A stretch of 9,157 nucleotides of DNA, taken from assembly GCA_031368095.1 (NCBI GenBank), contig JANLQX010000345.1, positions 1-9,157 of the forward strand, in the 5' to 3' direction. Below the pieces are notes generated by a model. The model had not been told where the DNA came from. It made no database searches and saw only the letters and a program-made list of their open reading frames with translations. Source of the stretch: JANLQX01 sp031368095 (GTDB lineage Bacteria > Actinomycetota > Acidimicrobiia > Acidimicrobiales > JANYDT01). Positions 6,876-9,157 of this stretch are shown here, piece after piece; position 1 is the first letter of the stretch; each line of letters opens with the position of its first letter. The position numbers and the translations under genes were made by a program.

Positions 6876-7393
6876 CCGATTCCGGCGGTTTCATCCGCCT
6901 CGGTGGGCTTCGTTACGAGCCGGAGAACTGGTGGTGGAAGGGGGCGCCGCTGACCCCCAATCGTGCAGTGATCTTCGACGTTGACGGGGTACTCGCCGAC
7001 GCTACCCATCGTCAACACCTCGTGACCGGCGGACGCAAGAACTGGACTCGCTTCTTCGACGAGTGCGGCAACGATGCGGTGATCGAGCCGGTTGCCCAGA
7101 TGGCACGAATGCTCGACCCGGCCCTCGGAATCATTTTGATGACGGCGCGGCCCGCCAGCGTGGCTGACCTCACCCTTGAGTGGTTAGCCCGCCACGACGT
7201 CCGCTGGGACCTGCTCATCATGCGCGATTACGGCGACTACCAACTCGCTCGTGACTTCAAGGATTACGCCCTGCACGAGGTCCGCTCCTATGGGTTCTCG
7301 GTGGAGCTTGCGGTGGAAGACGACGAACGCAACGTCGCCATGTTCGAACGACGCGGCGTCCCCTGCTTGTACCACTACAGCGGCTATCACTGA
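6872..7393 (+). CDS. HAD-superfamily phosphatase, polynucleotide 3'-phosphatase (PNKP/PseT)-like
   Basis: HAD hydrolase of 173 aa. Motif I is VIFDVDGVLAD (residues 33-43), with nucleophile D36 and general acid D38. Motif II is the Thr of MTARP (T91). K130 in DFKDY is the likely motif III Lys, and VEDDERN (148-154) is the acidic motif IV. The spacing and the intervening THRQHL, NWTRFFDEC and TLEWLARHDVRWDLLIMR blocks resemble the phosphatase domain of T4 PseT-type polynucleotide kinase/phosphatase, which removes 3'-phosphates from nucleic acid ends. No kinase P-loop is present, so it is a stand-alone phosphatase, and a nucleotide or other small phosphate ester substrate is equally possible. 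An aromatic N-terminal extension (YEPENWWWKG, 15-24) precedes the HAD core. GTG 6872 is chosen because it overlaps the preceding stop codon; longer frames upstream only shadow the acidic-protein gene. Confidence 0.82.
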   Translation: MTDSGGFIRLGGLRYEPENWWWKGAPLTPNRAVIFDVDGVLADATHRQHLVTGGRKNWTRFFDECGNDAVIEPVAQMARMLDPALGIILMTARPASVADLTLEWLARHDVRWDLLIMRDYGDYQLARDFKDYALHEVRSYGFSVELAVEDDERNVAMFERRGVPCLYHYSGYH

Positions 7394-7439
7394 CCACTCA
7401 AGGACTATTTGGCTCGTCCCACACGGGCAACGCCAGAGT
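7394..7439. other. Convergent gap between HAD phosphatase gene and yajQ
   Basis: This 46-bp gap separates two genes that meet tail to tail. I see no inverted repeat or T-tract that would act as a terminator for either gene. Confidence 0.5.
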
Positions 7440-7925
7440 TCAATCGCGGAAGTTGTTGAACTGCAGAGGGATCTCAAAGTCCTTGTCGGTGAGGAACGCC
7501 TTCACGGTTTGCAAGTCATCGCGTTTCTTTCCGGTGATCCGAACCGCATCGCCTTGGGTTTGGCTCTGGACCTTGAGACCGGATTCCTTGATTGCGCGGT
7601 TGATCTCTTTGGCCTTGTCGGTGCCGATACCCGCCTTGAGGGTGACGACCTGTCGGACCGTGCCCTTGGTCGCTTCTTCGACCTTTCCCCGGTCGAGCGT
7701 CTTGAGCGAGACGCCTCGGCGAACGAATTTTTCCTCCAGAAGAACAAGGAGCGCTCGGAGGCGATCCTCACTGACCGAGGCGAGAGTGACTTTGCCCTCT
7801 GCGAGTTCGATGCTTGAGCCGGTGTCCTTGAAGTCAAAGCGGGTGATGACTTCTCGCACGGCCTGATCCACGGCGTTTTTGACTTCCTGTTCGTCGATCT
7901 CGGAAACCACGTCAAAACTGGGCAT
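7440..7925 (-). CDS. yajQ: YajQ family nucleotide-binding protein (UPF0234)
   Basis: Full-length YajQ homologue of 161 aa with the family hallmarks: the N-terminus MPSFDVVSEIDEQEVKNAVD, then TRFDFKDT, a central VTLKAGI, KEINRAIKESGLKVQ (about 117-131), and the C-terminal block ITGKKRDDLQ...IPLQFNNFRD. The protein folds as two ferredoxin-like domains. Homologues bind RNA or nucleotides, and the Xanthomonas homologue binds cyclic di-GMP and acts in signalling; whether this applies here is unknown. The gene is convergent with the HAD phosphatase gene (46-bp gap without a visible terminator) and divergent from the tRNA-Tyr gene, whose promoter must lie in the 32 bp upstream of this start. Confidence 0.95.
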   Translation of the reverse strand: MPSFDVVSEIDEQEVKNAVDQAVREVITRFDFKDTGSSIELAEGKVTLASVSEDRLRALLVLLEEKFVRRGVSLKTLDRGKVEEATKGTVRQVVTLKAGIGTDKAKEINRAIKESGLKVQSQTQGDAVRITGKKRDDLQTVKAFLTDKDFEIPLQFNNFRD

Positions 7926-7935
7926 GGCCAGAGGC

Positions 7936-7941
7936 TAACGT
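7936..7941 (+). promoter_or_regulatory. Putative -10 element of the tRNA-Tyr promoter (TAACGT)
   Basis: TAACGT fits the TAnnnT -10 pattern and ends 16 bases before the mature tRNA-Tyr start, leaving room for a short 5' leader. The same octamer GCTAACGT occurs at a similar place before tRNA-Thr. No convincing -35 box is visible at the usual 16-18 bp distance. Confidence 0.4.
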
Positions 7942-7957
7942 TCTCGGCTGCAATCTC

Positions 7958-8038
7958 GGGTCGGTACCCAAGCGGCCAACGGGGGCAGACTGTAAATCTG
8001 CTGAGCGATCTTCGAAGGTTCAAATCCTTCCCGGCCCA
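7958..8038 (+). tRNA. tRNA-Tyr (GTA)
   Basis: Class II tRNA. Acceptor GGGTCGG (7958-7964) pairs with CCGGCCC (8031-8037), with one T-G wobble, and A at 8038 is the discriminator. The anticodon stem GCAGA/TCTGC (7985-7989/7997-8001) encloses the loop CTGTAAA with anticodon GTA at 7992-7994. A long variable arm and a GAAGG-TTCAAAT-CCTTC T-arm follow. The 3' CCA is not encoded. Confidence 0.97.
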
Positions 8039-8052
8039 CTCGAGTGCACTCC

Positions 8053-8078
8053 CAAGCGGACCCTTGCGGGTCCGCTTG
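8053..8078. terminator. Perfect 11-bp hairpin between convergent tRNA-Tyr and GNAT gene
   Basis: CAAGCGGACCC (8053-8063) and GGGTCCGCTTG (8068-8078) form a perfect 11-bp stem with a TTGC tetraloop, 14 bases after tRNA-Tyr. It is well placed to end the tRNA transcript, and possibly also the opposing acetyltransferase transcript, because it is symmetric. The T-tract on the + side is weak (CGTCGTTTC) and absent on the - side, so it is a GC-rich actinobacterial-type terminator at best. Confidence 0.65.
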
Positions 8079-8110
8079 CGTCGTTTCAGTACAACTCCGC
8101 CAGAAAACTT

Positions 8111-8623
8111 CTACAGCAACTTCTGCATCACCGTCACGTCGATCCACCGACCGAACTTGCGGGCGACCTCGCGTTCCACCCCAACCATCTCGAACCCTCG
8201 CGACGCGTGCAGGCGGATCGACGCCACGTGCCCGCTCATGATCCGGGCGAAGCATGTGTGAAATCCTGAATCGACGGCGACTCGGAGTGCTTCGTCCAAC
8301 AGGATTCGGCCGATGCCCCGACCCTGGTGGTCGCGGTCGACGTAGACCGAGTTCTCGACGCTGGTGGAGTAAGCCGGCCGCGATCGCCACGGGGAGATCG
8401 AGGCAAAGCCAAGGATGCGCTCATCACCCGTGGCCGGATCGTCGTCACATGCGACCACCGCCCCGTGGATTCCGCGATGGTGTTCGATCCACGCCAACTG
8501 GTCGGCGAGTGTTCGAGGGACAAGGTCCATCGTTACGGTCGACTCGAGAACTTCGGCGTTGTAGATCGTCATCAGCGCCGAAGCATCCCGAGGGGTTACG
8601 CGGCGCGTCGTCACAGTCGGCAC
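8111..8623 (-). CDS. GNAT family N-acetyltransferase, phosphinothricin acetyltransferase (PAT)-like
   Basis: GNAT acetyltransferase of 170 aa, which would transfer the acetyl group of acetyl-CoA to an amine. The N-terminal RRVTPRDASALMTIYNAEV...STVTMD matches the PAT/Bar subfamily (consensus IYNxxV...T.xxE). The acetyl-CoA-binding motif A region is SVYVDRDHQGRGIGRILLDEAL, with QGRGIG as the pyrophosphate-binding loop. It is followed by SIRLHASRGFEMVG, the SxxLHxxxGFxxVG signature of the subfamily, and a terminal KFGRWIDVTVMQK. PAT-like proteins in environmental bacteria act on methionine sulfone/sulfoximine, herbicidal phosphinothricin or other amines; the substrate here cannot be inferred. 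The start is GTG 8623. A second in-frame GTG three codons later is an alternative. Confidence 0.88.
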   Translation of the reverse strand: MPTVTTRRVTPRDASALMTIYNAEVLESTVTMDLVPRTLADQLAWIEHHRGIHGAVVACDDDPATGDERILGFASISPWRSRPAYSTSVENSVYVDRDHQGRGIGRILLDEALRVAVDSGFHTCFARIMSGHVASIRLHASRGFEMVGVEREVARKFGRWIDVTVMQKLL

Positions 8624-8708
8624 GACGAGCGATGCTACGAGCCGTTCCGGCGCTTGGTCGGCGCAAAGCTGACGACTCGAAGTTCCGAATCGCCCCGGCG
8701 ACGGCTGC

Positions 8709-8714
8709 TAACGT
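8709..8714 (+). promoter_or_regulatory. Putative -10 element of the tRNA-Thr promoter (TAACGT)
   Basis: TAACGT, within GCTAACGT (8707-8714), ends 12 bases before mature tRNA-Thr. It is identical to the element before tRNA-Tyr. A -35 box is not clear; TTCCGA at 8683-8688 is spaced too far (20 bp) to be convincing. Confidence 0.4.
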
Positions 8715-8726
8715 CGTTTCGGCAGC

Positions 8727-8802
8727 GCCCTCTTAGCTCAGTCGGTAGAGCATTTCCATGGTAAGGAAAAGGTCGTCGGTTCGATTCCGACAGAGGGCTC
8801 CA
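8727..8802 (+). tRNA. tRNA-Thr (GGT)
   Basis: Acceptor GCCCTCT (8727-8733) pairs perfectly with AGAGGGC (8792-8798), with discriminator T and an encoded CCA (8800-8802). The D-stem is GCTC/GAGC. The anticodon stem TTTCC/GGAAA encloses ATGGTAA, with anticodon GGT at 8760-8762. The T-arm is GTCGG-TTCGATT-CCGAC. It is the only one of the three tRNAs here with an encoded CCA. Confidence 0.97.
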
Positions 8803-8821
8803 CGGCACACGGCGAATACGC

Positions 8822-8850
8822 TTCGGTCGATCCGACCGGCGCGCTAGGAT
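8822..8850 (+). promoter_or_regulatory. Possible promoter for tRNA-Met and tuf
   Basis: TAGGAT (8845-8850) fits a -10 box, with TTCGGT (8822-8827) 17 bp upstream as a weak -35. GC precedes the TA as in the two other tRNA promoters (GCTAACGT, here GCTAGGAT). It would drive tRNA-Met and probably tuf, if not read through from tRNA-Thr. The -35 match is poor. Confidence 0.3.
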
Positions 8851-8853
8851 TTC

Positions 8854-8869
8854 AGCGCCCTTGGGCGCT
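8854..8869 (+). other. Hairpin AGCGCCC-TT-GGGCGCT between tRNA-Thr and tRNA-Met
   Basis: AGCGCCC (8854-8860) and GGGCGCT (8863-8869) are perfect inverted repeats separated by TT, effectively a 6-bp stem with a CTTG loop. It could terminate the tRNA-Thr transcript or lie at the very start of the tRNA-Met transcript. There is no T-tract, so its role is unresolved. Confidence 0.4.
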
Positions 8870-8895
8870 CACGTCCTCATGTGGGTGAACATCGG

Positions 8896-8969
8896 GGCGG
8901 CGTAGCTCAGGTGGTTAGAGCACACGGCTCATAATCGTGTTGTCGTCGGTTCGAGTCCGACCGCCGCTA
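8896..8969 (+). tRNA. tRNA-Met (CAT), elongator-type
   Basis: Acceptor GGCGGCG (8896-8902) pairs with CGCCGCT (8962-8968), including one G-T pair, with discriminator A. The D-stem is GCTC/GAGC. The anticodon stem CACGG/TCGTG encloses CTCATAA, with anticodon CAT at 8930-8932. The T-arm is GTCGG-TTCGAGT-CCGAC. The paired first acceptor position argues against an initiator tRNA. The GAGCACACGGCTCATAATCG core matches actinobacterial elongator Met tRNAs, though a CAT-anticodon Ile2 tRNA is a formal alternative. CCA is not encoded. Confidence 0.92.
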
Positions 8970-8997
8970 CTTGCACCAAACAGACCACCCCTTTACC

Positions 8998-9002
8998 GAG
9001 GA
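8998..9002 (+). promoter_or_regulatory. Ribosome binding site of tuf (GAGGA)
   Basis: GAGGA lies 8 bases before the ATG at 9011. It is the only convincing Shine-Dalgarno in the window, in keeping with strong expression of EF-Tu. Confidence 0.7.
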
Positions 9003-9010
9003 TGATTCCA

Positions 9011-9157
9011 ATGGCAAAAGCCAAGTTTGATCGGACCAAGCCGCACTTGAACATCGGGACCATGGGTCATATTGATCATGGGAAGACGACGTTGACGGCG
9101 GCGATCACGAAGACGTTGCATGATCATAATCCGTCGACGGCGTTTACGCCGTTTGAT
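9011..9157 (+). CDS. tuf: Translation elongation factor Tu, N-terminal part (runs off the window)
   Basis: The first 49 codons of EF-Tu, the GTPase that delivers aminoacyl-tRNA to the ribosome. The N-terminus MAKAKFDRTKPHLNIGTMG leads into the P-loop GHIDHGKT (residues 19-26), then TLTAAITKTLHD and AFTPFD at the edge; the remaining roughly 350 residues lie outside. The position after tRNA-Thr and tRNA-Met resembles the tRNA-tufB arrangement of E. coli, so rpmG, secE, nusG and rplK would be expected downstream (inference). Codon use is unlike the neighbouring genes: all three Leu are TTG, all four Asp GAT, four of five His CAT and seven of nine Thr ACG. Confidence 0.97.
   Translation, partial: MAKAKFDRTKPHLNIGTMGHIDHGKTTLTAAITKTLHDHNPSTAFTPFD

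Noticed and set aside
7251..7817. Plus-strand open frame of 188 codons across the end of the HAD gene and antisense to yajQ
   Set aside because: Both flanking genes are confirmed by conserved family blocks in other frames, so this is a shadow.
7935..8390. Minus-strand open frame of 151 codons across the tRNA-Tyr gene, containing GREGFEPSKIAQQIYSL
   Set aside because: This peptide is the well-known artefact of translating a tRNA-Tyr gene antisense. The rest is a shadow of the acetyltransferase gene.
8896..8969. Initiator tRNA-fMet reading of the CAT-anticodon tRNA
   Set aside because: The first acceptor position is paired (G-T), and the anticodon stem lacks the three consecutive G-C pairs next to the loop that typify initiator tRNAs.

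Overview
The window looks like part of an actinobacterial chromosome. It is moderately GC-rich, with GTG starts, weak or absent Shine-Dalgarno sequences and actinobacterial-type Acs, YajQ, PAT-like and EF-Tu proteins. My best guess is the class Acidimicrobiia (inference only; no marker gene here was compared with a database). I see no insertion sequence, phage gene, CRISPR array or defence locus. The content is mostly housekeeping and central metabolism.

Layout. The last codons of an upstream gene end at 40. A MidA/NDUFAF7-family methyltransferase (65-1192, +) meets tail to tail, sharing a CTAG, a multi-pass GT39/PMT-like glycosyltransferase (1189-2964, -). The glycosyltransferase appears to carry two mutually compensating 1-nt frameshifts. 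A 283-bp gap (2965-3247) holds an unusual array of degenerate ~21-bp-spaced repeats whose orientation flips around a small dyad. A nucleoside hydrolase (3248-4180, -) is divergent, across 85 bp, from acetyl-CoA synthetase (4266-6224, +). Acs is followed closely by an unrecognised acidic protein (6279-6875) and a PNKP/PseT-like HAD phosphatase (6872-7393), which overlap by GTGTGA. These three may form an operon. YajQ (7440-7925, -) is convergent to them.

The right end is translation-related: tRNA-Tyr(GTA), a strong hairpin, a convergent PAT-like GNAT acetyltransferase (8111-8623, -), tRNA-Thr(GGT), tRNA-Met(CAT), and the first 49 codons of EF-Tu (9011 to the edge). This resembles the tRNA-tufB arrangement known from E. 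coli and other bacteria, usually followed by secE-nusG-ribosomal protein genes, so the window probably ends at the entrance to that locus.

The features most worth a second look are the inverted ~21-bp-period array at 3028-3236, the double-frameshifted glycosyltransferase whose wrong frame stays open throughout, the coupled acidic-protein/HAD pair, and the unusual codon use of the tuf start. None amounts to a demonstrable new system from sequence reading alone.
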